Below are positions 11,696-21,892 of a stretch of DNA of 27,865 nucleotides, piece by piece. Location of the stretch: contig JNEM01014060.1 of NCBI GenBank assembly GCA_000697335.1, positions 1 to 27,865 of the forward strand. Direction: 5' to 3'. Position numbers and translations under genes: made by a program. The number at the start of each line of letters is the position of its first letter. Position 1 is the first letter of the stretch. The notes under the pieces were generated by a model, which saw only the letters and a program-made list of their open reading frames with translations, ran no database searches and had not been told where the DNA came from. The DNA comes from Conidiobolus incongruus B7586 (lineage: Eukaryota > Entomophthoromycota > Entomophthoromycetes > Entomophthorales > Conidiobolaceae).

Positions 11696-12168
11696 AAGAA
11701 GATTTAATAGCTATTAACTCAGCACTCAAAATTGTATATTAACTTTAAAAAACTATTGGAAAAAAAAATAAAATTCAAAAATCCTTTATATTTCAATTTA
11801 ATTGGGTCATTTAAATTAAATTTTCATAAAAATAAATCAATGAAAATGGATCAACACCCTAATTCAGAAATTATCCGCAGTATTAGCCAAGTCACCTAGT
11901 TGAACACAATCGATTAAATTGAATTCGAATTGACATGTTTTCAATAATAACAAATCTCCACATTGCTATTAAATTCTTGGTCACACTTAACAAAAAATGA
12001 ATCTAATTAACATTGCTCTATTCATGTAAAATACACACTTTGGATACAAATCTTGTCCCTTAAATTATTAACCTGTTTATTGAAAAAGTTTTTATATAAA
12101 TTGAGATTTTAACGAATATTGAAAAAAAACTTTATTCATTATTTTTATTCCTTTATTTATTTAAGGTT
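11696..12168. other. spacer between the PPR gene and membrane protein A
   Basis: This AT-rich segment must hold the PPR 3' end and the promoter of the next gene, both on the plus strand. An AATAAA at about 11766 could serve as a poly(A) signal for the PPR transcript. A pyrimidine-rich stretch lies just before the ATG at 12169. No other gene is seen. Confidence 0.45.
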
Positions 12169-12951
12169 ATGAATCCGGATTATCGATATATTTCATTAAA
12201 TGAAATTGAAGAGCAGGAAGAAATTCTCCTAATTGAAGAGAGTTTCATCAATCCAGTAATATCTTCCAAAGAGAACAATCTTGATGATAGCAGTGATAGT
12301 GACAGCAACTGTGACGAAGTTCCAACTAAAAAGAAGGGGTTACAAACCTTGGGATTTTTATTTCAGAACTTATTTATAGACATTATCTGTCCTATTATTT
12401 TATTCTTCAGTTTACAGCCAGTTATCGGTGCAACCTTTGCCATTGTCATATCCGGAATCCCTCCAGCACTTTCTACTATTTTTTCTATAGTTGTATTCAA
12501 AAGAATTGAAGCGATCCCAATCATAAGTTTATGCTCAATGTCCATCACGTCTATTTTCACACTAATATACGATAATCCCAAATTCAATTTATTACCCGAT
12601 GCCATTATTCCACTCTTAATCGGCATTGGATATTTAATCACTCTCAATCACCGACGACCCTTATTTTATTATTTTGCAAGACCTTGGGTGACGCAAAATT
12701 CTGCGGAAAAGATAGAAGAATGGGACCAGAAGTGGGATCAAATAAATTTCCGCAATGATATGAAACTTATTGGCATTCTCTGGGGAGCTGGCCTCGCACT
12801 TCGTGGCATTTCCTGGGGCATTTTAGTTTATTTGCTCCAAGTTTCCATCCTCTTAATTATTAATCCTATTATTGGGCTGGGATTTATGGTCCCCTTGGGT
12901 GTTTGGTCTTCGATTTATGTGAAAAAGAAATTAAATCAATTTAAAAGTTAA
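12169..12951 (+). CDS. VC0807-like six-helix membrane protein, copy A (acidic N-terminal extension)
   Basis: This is a 260-residue intronless gene. Residues 1-57 form a hydrophilic, acidic and serine-rich tail (DDSSDSDSNCDE at 39-50, then KKK at 54-56). It is followed by about six hydrophobic segments near 60-82, 85-110, 114-134, 142-160, 199-222 and 224-248. Between helices 4 and 5 lies RRPLFYYFARPW (162-173), then an acidic and tryptophan-containing loop (EKIEEWDQKWD). The layout, including a WGAGLALRG-type helix after the loop, matches from memory the bacterial VC0807 family of small inner-membrane proteins of unknown function. The same signature occurs in copies B and C and in the broken copy downstream. 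A is the most divergent of them and the only one with a cytosolic-looking extension, which may be a regulatory or phosphorylation tail. No function is known, and the family link should be tested by profile search. Confidence 0.85.
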   Translation: MNPDYRYISLNEIEEQEEILLIEESFINPVISSKENNLDDSSDSDSNCDEVPTKKKGLQTLGFLFQNLFIDIICPIILFFSLQPVIGATFAIVISGIPPALSTIFSIVVFKRIEAIPIISLCSMSITSIFTLIYDNPKFNLLPDAIIPLLIGIGYLITLNHRRPLFYYFARPWVTQNSAEKIEEWDQKWDQINFRNDMKLIGILWGAGLALRGISWGILVYLLQVSILLIINPIIGLGFMVPLGVWSSIYVKKKLNQFKS

Positions 12952-13286
12952 TTTTAATTATATTTAATAAATTGATTATTATCAGTATTACCATATTAAT
13001 ATATTAAATATATTATTTTTTCAGAATTTATATTAATTGAAAAATAATATTTAATATATTTATATATATTTAAGAGTTTTTATATGGATATTTTAAAATT
13101 CATTAAATAGATAAATTAAAGATTAACAACAAATTTTATTAATTAATTAAAATTTGCAATTTTACTCCATAGTGATAAAAAAGGTATTGAATATTATTTA
13201 AATTCCAAAAATGTGTGATAGAACGAGTAATAAGGTAATATGATACAAATTCAAAAACATAGATATTGAAAAAAGAGGAGAGAGAA
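12952..13286. other. spacer between convergent membrane-protein genes
   Basis: This AT-rich shared 3' flank lies between copy A (+) and the four-exon membrane protein (-). It contains the termination regions of both. Nothing else is recognised. Confidence 0.5.
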
Positions 13287-14439
13287 TTAATCCTCGTCCA
13301 AATTCAGGGTCCTTTCGGTTGGTTTTACCAAGTATTTCATATTGGATGAATTTCGAATATGATCACTCAAACCGTAACCAAAGTTTCTGTAGCATATATA
13401 CGATTGAATAGCTGTAAGACATAGGACGAAGAAACTTAACGAAGCTAAAGTCAAATTATTAATAAATTAATTATATATATATAATATACATTATTGAATT
13501 TTACCGAATAAAGTCAAAATAATTTTAGAATATTGATACTTCTCCTGATTTTGAGGTTGATAAATTCTTATTATTTTGAATAAGAAATAAATCATTGCCA
13601 ATAATAAGCCACCAATAAATCCGAACATAAAGCGCTTATTTTCGTTGCGGACGCCATATATCGCTAATAGTAGGATAATAAGCGTAATGGGGAATGCTAG
13701 AATTGTTAACCAATATTCTGGGTCTTTGATGTTAAGTATCATCATAAGGAATTGAAGGGAGAACCCGAAAAAAAAGAATATATCTAGTTTTAATAATAGA
13801 AGGAAGATGTGATACGACAGTAGCATTTCTAATTAATGAAATCAATAAATTATGCTATACATGAATATAATATTTAAATACCTCTCAATTTAGGATTAGC
13901 TCCAATTATTTTATAAATTTCCCAGCCAAAACTCAAATATAATTTATAAGTCAAATACATATAAATAAATTGAGCAATTAATAAAATGCTAGAACTGGTA
14001 TATAACAAAGGTTCAATTTGACTCAAGCGGTCTAACTCCAAGTAATCTTTGAGACCTTTGACGATTTGGTGAATTTCAACTATGGAGTATATGAAGCTCA
14101 GGAAGTTAAATATGCAGATAGCTATTAGCTGAATAGTGTTTTTACTCTTTATCTAGATATATATATATATATAATATTAATATCAAAAAAAATAATTCAA
14201 TAATTAACTTTACTTACACCGTCAACAATCAGTCCAAATTGGAATAATCTGGATCCAATAAAGATAATAAGGTAGACGGGAACTCCAATCTTGATAAAGT
14301 CGTGAACACTCGCATGAATGAGGATAACTAACTGAATAATAATAATAAGGGTAGATTCAATAGCCGAAGTCACCAACATCATCCAACTCGTCCTACTATA
14401 TCGATAGTATATCTGACGTAGTTTCTCCTTCAGTGTCAT
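13287..14439 (-). CDS. multi-pass membrane protein with four exons, resembling UPF0658 Golgi membrane proteins
   Basis: The model is complement(join(13287..13444, 13505..13828, 13882..14152, 14218..14439)). It totals 975 nt and 324 residues, with consistent phases (0, 1, 1) and introns of 65, 53 and 60 nt that begin GTAAGT, GTATTT and GTAAAA. The protein has seven or eight hydrophobic segments, near 20-42, 50-71, 80-100, 125-147, 168-196, 203-222, 230-250 and 266-290. Notable blocks are SRLFQFGLIVDG joined across intron 1 to IKSKNTIQL, GWEIYKIIGANPKLR at the end of exon 2, DPEYWLTILAFPIT in exon 3, and CYRNFGYGLSDHI with the acidic end TLNLDED in exon 4. I recall such blocks from an uncharacterised fungal family annotated UPF0658 (Golgi apparatus membrane protein). 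That name is tentative, but the spliced model is well supported by continuous helices across all junctions. It is convergent with copy A. Confidence 0.83.
14157..14173. repeat. (AT)n microsatellite in intron 1 of the four-exon membrane protein gene
   Basis: About eight AT units lie directly next to the 3' splice site (CTAG) of intron 1 of the minus-strand gene. The repeat is simple, and its length is likely to vary between strains. Confidence 0.8.
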
Positions 14440-16005
14440 ATCCTTATAATTTATCTCACTATCGTTATTAAACTATATATTTTTTTGTTATTACTGTTTC
14501 CTTTGTTATTAATTAAACCACCACAACAAAATAAAAAAACCTTAATATATTTAGTGTTAAAAATAAATCAAAAAATATAGTTTGTTGAAATCTTCTTACT
14601 TCCAAATTAGGTAATTTGACACTCAGTTTTGAATTTCTCCAAAATTCAAAGTTTTTTTTTGTTTTTTAAACTAATAATCACTTTTTATTTGTATTAGTAG
14701 TTTTTTATTATTTTTAAAAATTAAGTAAATGATATTAGTATATTATTATAAATTCTATTAATCGCGATATATTATCCATATTTACTATTAGTAAATATTT
14801 ATTAATTCATAATTTCCGAATAATTTATTAATATAAAATTTATAATTGATCAAATAGGATAATTTACTTAATAATCAAATAATTTTTAAAATTGTTTTCG
14901 GAATAATAAATTTAAATATTAAAAAATTTTTATAATTTAAGTATCGTATTTATTAGTAATATAATAATTATTAAATACATATTATTCATAAATTATAAAC
15001 TTAATTTATACCTTTAAGTCTTTTTAATGTCAATATTGAATGATTGGAAAATTTCAGGAATGATATTTGCATTTATTAATTATTATTATTATTAGAGAAA
15101 AATAAGATAAATATACATAGTATCGAATATAAATCAAGATTCAAAAATTAATCAGATATTTTGATCGTGAGTATTATTTTGATCTTCAAATATATTATAT
15201 AATGATAAATTTTAATATAAAGAATATATATAGTATCTAAACAATTATTAGTATTAATCAAATTCAATATCAATCAATTTAAATAGAAATTATTTTTAGT
15301 TATTATAATTTGAAATAATATCCCAATAATATTTATTTTAATGATTCTTTATAATTGTATATTAATTATATATTTCACATTTTTTTGAAATTACTAATTA
15401 TATAAAATTTTTGCTAATTTAGTCATATATTAATTATTGATTTTTTTCCAATATTTTTTTTAATAATTTTAAAAAATTTTAGTGTCAGCATTTATTCAAT
15501 TCTAAATATAATTTTTATGCTTATTAACATCATAAAAAACCATTAAACAGTCCTGTTAATTTAATTTAGATGGCAATTAAATGCGCAGGAACATTTAACA
15601 AATTTCACTCTCAATTCTCTCAAGAGCAAATATGAATCTACTTCAATTGATTTTGATTCAATAATAATCTTACATTTAACGGATTATTACGGTGAATGAT
15701 CATGGCTTCATCTGGTTTGAATTCTTACTTGCATTGAGGTATTATAAACTGTGGAAAAAGTTTCAAATTGATAGTAACAGATGTATATTGATTATATTTA
15801 ATATACGGTGAAAAAAATTTAAGGTTTATTATTATATATTAAATTCAATCTTATTATGATCAACTCAAAAATCAATTTAACAAAAATGGATATAATTTAT
15901 AAAATTGCAAATTTTTTAAATTCCAGAAATCTTTAATATTCTATAAGTTATAACTATTTTTTTATTCAGATTTATTTTTTATTTGAATAATTAAATAGTC
16001 AATTA
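14440..16005. other. AT desert downstream of the gene-dense block
   Basis: The first part holds the promoter of the minus-strand membrane gene. The rest is very AT-rich. The segment 15540-15800 is less AT-rich than its surroundings and may be unique or decayed coding DNA. Its longest ATG frame there (15570) has only 21 codons, and I recognise no family in it. Confidence 0.5.
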
Positions 16006-16325
16006 TGATGTAGTTACCTAGATCATAACCCGCCCGAGCATCTTTGCTTCGATATCTATTTCCTTATAGGGATGTTTCCACTGAAGGCTCATCACTCTAC
16101 TCTAAAGGCCTCATTCTCTACAAGGCCTATCTCACCTCTAAGCACTATCTTTAGCCAAAAATTATAGTATAAAAGAACTATTACCATAAGTCTAACCATG
16201 AGAGATCAGCAAACCTCTCATCATTAATAATATCTTTTAGTTTCTCAATAAAGCCTATGATCTAGTACTTTCACTTACTATAATAGCTTACTTGCTTTAA
16301 TTATTTATTTTATACATTGCTAACA
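16006..16325 (+). mobile_element. probable LTR of an LTR retrotransposon (solo or truncated)
   Basis: This island of about 320 bases is much richer in G+C than its flanks. It begins TGATGTAG and ends GCTAACA, consistent with the TG..CA ends of LTRs. Internally it has a TATAAAAG box at 16168-16175 and an AATAAA at 16247-16252, in the promoter-then-poly(A) order expected of an LTR on the plus strand. It is followed by ATTGGCACTACAAC, which could be a primer-binding site remnant. No coding part of the element is visible downstream. The flanks show no clear target duplication, and the exact ends are uncertain. It looks older than the LTR at 18849. The superfamily (Ty3 or Ty1 type) cannot be told from the LTR alone. 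Confidence 0.55.
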
Positions 16326-18429
16326 ATTGGCACTACAACATCATTATAAATTTTTGTAATATTTTGAATATATAATTTACATTAATTTTAATAGGGTTAT
16401 ATATATAATTTAATTAATTATCAATTGATACAACATTATTATTAAATAAAAACAGAATGAATATTTATATTATTTGTATTAAGACTAATATTATGAACTT
16501 TAAATTTTTTAATATTTTAAAATATGATAAATTTTATCCTGATTAATTTTTAGTAAAATAATTAAATAATAATTATAAATAGATAGTTTGAGAATTATTG
16601 AGTATTATACAAAATTATTTTACAAAACTTAAAAAAATTGTTATTTTTAGAAATTTTAGCTTTTGGATAATATATTTTATGTCACAATAATTGTATAATA
16701 TATTTTTCTAATTTTAAAATTAATAAGGATATAAAATCTTTTATATATTTAATATAATATTTCTAACTGATTAGTATTTAATCAAATAAATGATATTTTT
16801 TAATTGAAATTATATCTTATAATATTAATAATTTGAAAAAGATTTCTCTTTTAATCAATAACTTAATATTTTTAAAATAATATAGAAATTAACTTTTAAT
16901 AATTTAATAAGATCTTTATCTATTTTTTATTTTGTTTACTAGATTCTTCTTAATAAATTTCCTTATAAAAAACGAATATCATTGTATTTTAAGCTAAAAA
17001 TTAATTAAATTTTAATTAGAGGTTAGATTTGAGATTTACATCTCACTTGAATTAAGTAAATATATATAATTGAAAATATATTTCATAATTATTTTAAATA
17101 TATTAGTAAATGATATTAGTAATAAAATAGTGGGGAATAATCTTGTCAATAACTCATGAAACAGCGATTGCCACTATGAATTAAGATGCCATATTGGAAG
17201 TCATTCATTTTATAAATTATTTGATTCCCTTATTTTCCATCATTGGGTATTCTTGTCCATAAAAATCAATAATGTAAACTAATATAAGATTGTAATAAAT
17301 TAACAAATAAATATCATTTAATTATCTTCATCTCAAAAATATCCAATATTTATGCATTTTTTATAATACTCCCAAAAGTATTAAGTAATAATAAGCTTAA
17401 GATAATTTATTCAAAAAATCAAATTTATAATAAGTTATTTTTACCTTATTTGGTGAAACCCATTAATATCCCTTGAATTTGTATCAAACTATTATTTATC
17501 ACTTAAGGTTTTTTATTTAAATTCTAAAAGTCTATTTCTACTAATATTTACAGTTGAAAAAATATATATCAGTTTAATTAATATATTATATTATATTTTA
17601 TTTGATATAATATCTATAGTATATATAAGTTAATTAATTTAATATAAATATCAAAAATCAGTTATATTTCAATAATTATATAAAAATTGGCAAATAAATA
17701 ATAAAATTAATATATATTATGATTTTTTATTAATTGATATAAATTACTAATATTTTTTTATAATTAGCTCTTTTATCATATTTTAAATATTTATTAGTAA
17801 AAATTTAACTATAACTAATATTAATTATTTAATAAATTTTATTTTTTAATTTTAAAAATTTATATTTATAAAGCAACAAAAGATGAAAATACTTTATAGA
17901 TTTTATTTTATATATTTATTACATAATAAGTTTAAATTTTATATTGATTTTTATTTTAATTTTTTTAATTAATATATATATTTATTAATATAATTAATAA
18001 TTTATTTTTTTTTCTTATTTATTATATAATATTTATCTATTTATCATCTTTTTAATTTATGATAAGACCATTTAAATTGATTTATATTGTTATTTTTATT
18101 AATGATTATTTCCCAATATATATAATTATCAAAAAACCTAATTAATAGTTATACAAACTTAAATTATTTTTATTTTAATGTTAAGAGTTCTTTTATGTTT
18201 TAACTTATATTATATAAATATAACTAATATTATAAATAGCTTTGATGATTATTTTAAAATTGCTAAAAAATTACTTTATAAATAAGAATTTTAAAAATCC
18301 TCTAATAATAATATAAAAAATAATTATAGGCAATTAAAAAATTATTAATTAATTTTATTTTAAATTATATTTTTTAATAATCAAAATTTTCTTAATTTTA
18401 ATATTCTATACTCAAACTATTGTTTTTTT
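16326..18429. other. AT desert
   Basis: This stretch is extremely AT-rich and contains no supported gene. A short, more mixed segment at about 17130-17300 gives no recognisable protein on either strand. The part next to 18430 may contain the decayed C-terminal coding region of the transposase described below. Confidence 0.5.
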
Positions 18430-18700
18430 ATTAAATTCTTATTTTAACTTATTATAGAAAGTATCTTGTCATCCTCAGAGTATATCAATATTTAGAGTAA
18501 AAAATATAATATCTTTATATTTTATGAAAATTATAAAATATCATAATTGGACCATTATCTATGATTATAATGATAAAATTTAAGTTAATGATTTTATAAA
18601 GTATATTTGTTATAAAAATACTATGGTTGATGATTGTATATATTCTATCCCAACTGATATTATTTAGAAGATTTTTCATATTTTGTTTTAATAATCATTA
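18430..18700 (-). pseudogene. decayed transposase of a Tc1/IS630-type DNA transposon
   Basis: Reading leftward from 18658, the translation gives ISWDRIYTIIN, then a hydrophobic stretch, then IIIIIDNGPI with the aspartate codon at 18559-18557. This is the second catalytic Asp block (typically DNA..IH) of the DDE transposases of the Tc1/IS630 group, preceded by the usual AIS-x-DGI strand. Further on, the positions expected for LPPYSP..NPIE..WS.IK can still be aligned: FYSKY, the spacing to L, and VKIRI at 18448-18434. Stops interrupt the frame in this second part, so the gene is dead. No terminal inverted repeats were found. The first catalytic Asp region would lie towards 18700-18850, where the sequence is too decayed to read. 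A solo LTR lies just beyond. Confidence 0.6.
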
Positions 18701-18848
18701 ATTAATAAAATTTTGAATTTTTTTTTTCATATTTTTTTTATTTAATAAAGATATTAAAATACATTTTTATAAATTTTCAAACATTATTTTATATTAATAT
18801 TAATTTCCAAATTAGCTACATAGTTTTTTCAAATATTAATATATATAT

Positions 18849-19182
18849 TGCAAGGCTTCTGGAAAGTAGTCTTGCGATAAAGGTCACGTGAGCTCGATGA
18901 AACGGGCCAAAGACAGCTAACTAGATACTTTAGAGGGGTTTTATTAAAATATCAAGATCTAGGGCTTGGCCCTGATCGAAGTGACCTGTCAGTAAATATC
19001 TGTCCAGTGACTATTTTATAGTGTGGTTGATCTTTGGCCAATGTGTTGAGGCTCCAGCTTCTGCTATAGTCTGGAATTTTCCATTGTGCAAGAGTTGTTC
19101 CTGATATTTGTGAGTGGATTATATCTGGAATCTTGACGAACGGTTAAAATTGAAAGGCGAGCGGACCTCCCGATCCGCAACA
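18849..19182 (-). mobile_element. solo LTR, about 334 bp, probably minus orientation
   Basis: A sharply bounded block of near-balanced base composition sits inside AT desert. Its ends are TGCAAGG at the left and CCGCAACA at the right, so it has TG..CA termini. Read on the minus strand it starts TGTTGCGG, has TATAAAAT at 19020-19013, AATAAA at 18945-18940 and ends CCTTGCA, which is the normal U3-R-U5 order. The flanks are alternating AT on both sides, compatible with a 4 or 6 bp target duplication but uninformative because of their low complexity. No primer-binding site, polypurine tract or coding region adjoins it, so it is a solo LTR from recombination between two LTRs. The good contrast with the flanks suggests a fairly recent insertion. 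Confidence 0.72.
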
Positions 19183-20044
19183 ATATATATATATATTTTT
19201 TTTTTCAAAAATCAATTCACTTAGGAAATTTCGATGATGGGAAAAAAACCCTAATTGTTTAATGATAATGAGTTTAAAATTTAAAATTCAAATAAAAATA
19301 TTTTATATTCAATTAAATAATTTTAAATTTAATTTAATTTAATTTAATATTTATTATTGTTAAATTAAATAAGTTAATATAAAATTTTTTTAAAATTAAA
19401 TATATTAAATTAAGCATAAAGTATAACTATCAATTCTTAGTTTTATTATTTATCCAAAATAAGTGAAATATATTTAAAATATAATTTCCGAACAATATTG
19501 CAAAAAATATTCTATGTACAATATATATGTTTAAATCAATAATAAAATGCAAAAAATTGTTTAAAAAATTGTCCAAATATTAATGTATGTCAAATACCAG
19601 AAACCTTAATTTAATGCTATTAAATAATGCTATATTATTATTGAATTATTTTTATATTAATTAAAACGGATAATTTAAAAAAATTATCAAAAATTATATT
19701 ATTTATATTAATTGATATATTTCAATACTTATTATATATTATAATTTATTAAAAAAATATTTCATAATGGAAAAATTTAAATTAATTCAATTAATATTTA
19801 ACTGTATAAATGCGAATATAATAGTATTAAACTATTATAAACCGATCAGCAAAAAATGCAAGTTGTTTTCATAGCTTAATCAAGTTGAGCTTGAACCACA
19901 TCAGCTAGGGTACTTTGAATTTTTATACCTTTATAAAATGGCATTAACAGCACTTATTGAAGCTTAATTTGATATATAAATATCAAATTAGATTGAATCG
20001 TTAAATAAGTCCTGGATTAAAATTTGGTTTTGAGCACTGCCAAA
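19183..20044. other. AT-rich 5' flank of copy B
   Basis: The segment begins with (AT)n and a T run beside the LTR, then continues as AT desert. Near the gene, TATAAAAT at about 19932 is a candidate TATA box. A perfect inverted repeat (AATTTGATAT, loop ATAA, ATATCAAATT) lies at 19966-19989, in the likely leader. At this base composition such a repeat is expected by chance about once per window, so no function is claimed. Confidence 0.45.
19326..19348. repeat. (AATTT)n pentanucleotide microsatellite
   Basis: Four complete AATTT units plus a partial fifth are seen in the AT desert between the solo LTR and copy B. Confidence 0.75.
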
Positions 20045-20746
20045 ATGAAGTGTGGTGTAGGATATTATTTTAAATTGGGACTATTTTATTTTCAAACAAT
20101 ATTTCTCGAAATGTTATCCCCTTTTTTGATTTATATTAGTTTAAGGAACATTCTTGGTGAGATCCAAGCAATTTTACTAATGCCAATTTCCAATGGAATT
20201 TCAATATTTATCACTTTAATAGTATTTGGAATTGTTGAAGCATTGTCTATGGTTATTTTTTTAATATTTCTTATAGGCAGTATTTTAGTATGGTTATTAA
20301 AGGATGCATTGTATTGTCAGATAGCGGGTGCTGCCCTAAATATATTTCTAGGTCTCGCCTTTTTAATCACAGAGCGTTTTGCCCCCAGACCTCTTACATT
20401 CTACTTTGGCAGACCGTTGTTCACCAAGAATCAGGCAGAATTAATTGAGGCTTGGAATGATAGGTGGTTCAATGAGAAATTTCAAAGACAATTGACCATA
20501 AATTCATATATGTGGGGATTTGGATTCATTATATTGGGTGTTGTGAGCTTAATATTGTTATATGTACTAGACTTAAATACTTCTGTAACCATTATTCTTA
20601 TATTGAATATTGTACAATTTTTCATCAATGCGTTATTAACTTATTGTTATTCTAAATACTGCCAGTGGGTTCAGGTGAAGCAATTAGATTTTGTTCAAAA
20701 TGAATTTAAAATAAATTTAAATAAAATTGAGATAGCAGTTGTATGA
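20045..20746 (+). CDS. VC0807-like six-helix membrane protein, copy B
   Basis: This is a 233-residue intronless gene. The open frame extends seven codons upstream to a TTG at 20024. A eukaryotic gene should start at the ATG at 20045, which also aligns with the start of copy C (YYFKLGLFYFQ against YYLKLILFYFQ). Hydrophobic segments lie near 10-33, 40-63, 66-86, 95-110, 157-176 and 178-200. The signature between helices 4 and 5 is PRPLTFYFGRPLFTKNQ (114-130), then EAWNDRW (135-141) and NSYMWGFGFIILGVVSL (153-169). This last block is almost the same in copy C, so B and C are close paralogues, with A more distant. The C-tail is hydrophilic and longer than in C. B and C are convergent, 1.1 kb apart. 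The biochemical role is unknown; the family resemblance to bacterial VC0807 proteins rests on topology and the RPL-FY-RP motif. Confidence 0.85.
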   Translation: MKCGVGYYFKLGLFYFQTIFLEMLSPFLIYISLRNILGEIQAILLMPISNGISIFITLIVFGIVEALSMVIFLIFLIGSILVWLLKDALYCQIAGAALNIFLGLAFLITERFAPRPLTFYFGRPLFTKNQAELIEAWNDRWFNEKFQRQLTINSYMWGFGFIILGVVSLILLYVLDLNTSVTIILILNIVQFFINALLTYCYSKYCQWVQVKQLDFVQNEFKINLNKIEIAVV

Positions 20747-21892
20747 TATATAAATCATTCTAAGTAGATATATTAGTATCAATATGAATGAATTTACAAA
20801 CACCAAGATTTTTTGTGTGTAGAATTAGAAATGAATTCGATTTGAAAAAAATGAAATTTAGGATCTAATTAGATTTTCATTTTATAAATTTTCAATAAAA
20901 GGAAATCATTATTAAAATAAAAACCTAAAAATTGTAATAGTAAATAGATTCTCTCATATATTCATTTCAATAATGTTTATTATTAAAATTGAACTAAGTT
21001 AAATTATATTTAAAACCAACTTATTAAACAGATCTGCATCAATATTTACGCTGACAAATTTAAAGATATCGTGATATGTATGATTTATTAATGTAATAGA
21101 CTGGATTTGATAATATTATATACAAAAAATCAGCTATATTCTATCACTATAATAAGTATCATTGTTACTCAGAAAACCAATTTTAAGTAAAAATTATATT
21201 TTTGTGTAATTTTTTTTAAATAGATAGAATTTACTTTTATAGTAATAAATACTTTCTAATATAAATACTCTAGTATAATTAACATTTTTAATTAAAACTT
21301 TACACTTGAGATAAATATTATTAAATATAATTAATAAATAAAAAAAATTTTTAAATTAAAATTCTGAATTCATTAATTAATACTATTTTTTATTAATTTA
21401 AAATATTTAGTTTCTAATTATTTATAAAATAATTTTAAAATTTTTAATAATTATTGAGCTATTTGATTAAATATATAATATAATAAAATTGCGATAATAT
21501 ACACTTAAATGATCATATTGATATGATAAGTTGAATAGTTTTGATAGGTCTAAGTATTATTATAATTGCAATTGTGAATCGAGGAATTAAATAAAATTCA
21601 TACTTTATGTTTCTAATTAATTAGTATGCATATTAAAATGTGATGTTTTTCAGTTTCTGGTTAACATATTTGAAAAGATCTAGAGGAGTTGAAGGGGTAA
21701 CTATGTTAAAACAAAATTTGCTAAAATAATTTTATATAATTTATAGTTTCTATTTAAAAGTTGTATATAAATATTTGTTAAATATTTGCCAAAGATCTGT
21801 ATTATATTCACAATATTTGATTTATTGGAGCATAAAATTTAATTTTGCAATAGAAATTCATTTGAATTTAATAGATTGGTATATTATTTATA
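20747..21892. other. AT-rich spacer between convergent copies B and C
   Basis: This is the shared 3' flank of two tail-to-tail paralogues. I see no gene. A somewhat less AT-rich patch near 21640-21720 has no recognisable content. Confidence 0.5.

Noticed and set aside
2750-14616. Shared 14-mer TTCCAAATTAGGTA near 2752 and 14603, each followed by a small hairpin, as possible ends of a miniature transposon
   Set aside because: In sequence this AT-rich many 14-base matches are expected by chance across 28 kb. The flanks do not align, and no matching opposite ends or target duplications were found.
18849-19182. A structured non-coding RNA (RNase P, SRP or snRNA type), suggested by its high GC and hairpins such as GCGGA with TCCGC
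   Set aside because: I could not find the conserved boxes of any of these RNAs. The TG..CA ends with TATA and AATAAA in order favour an LTR.
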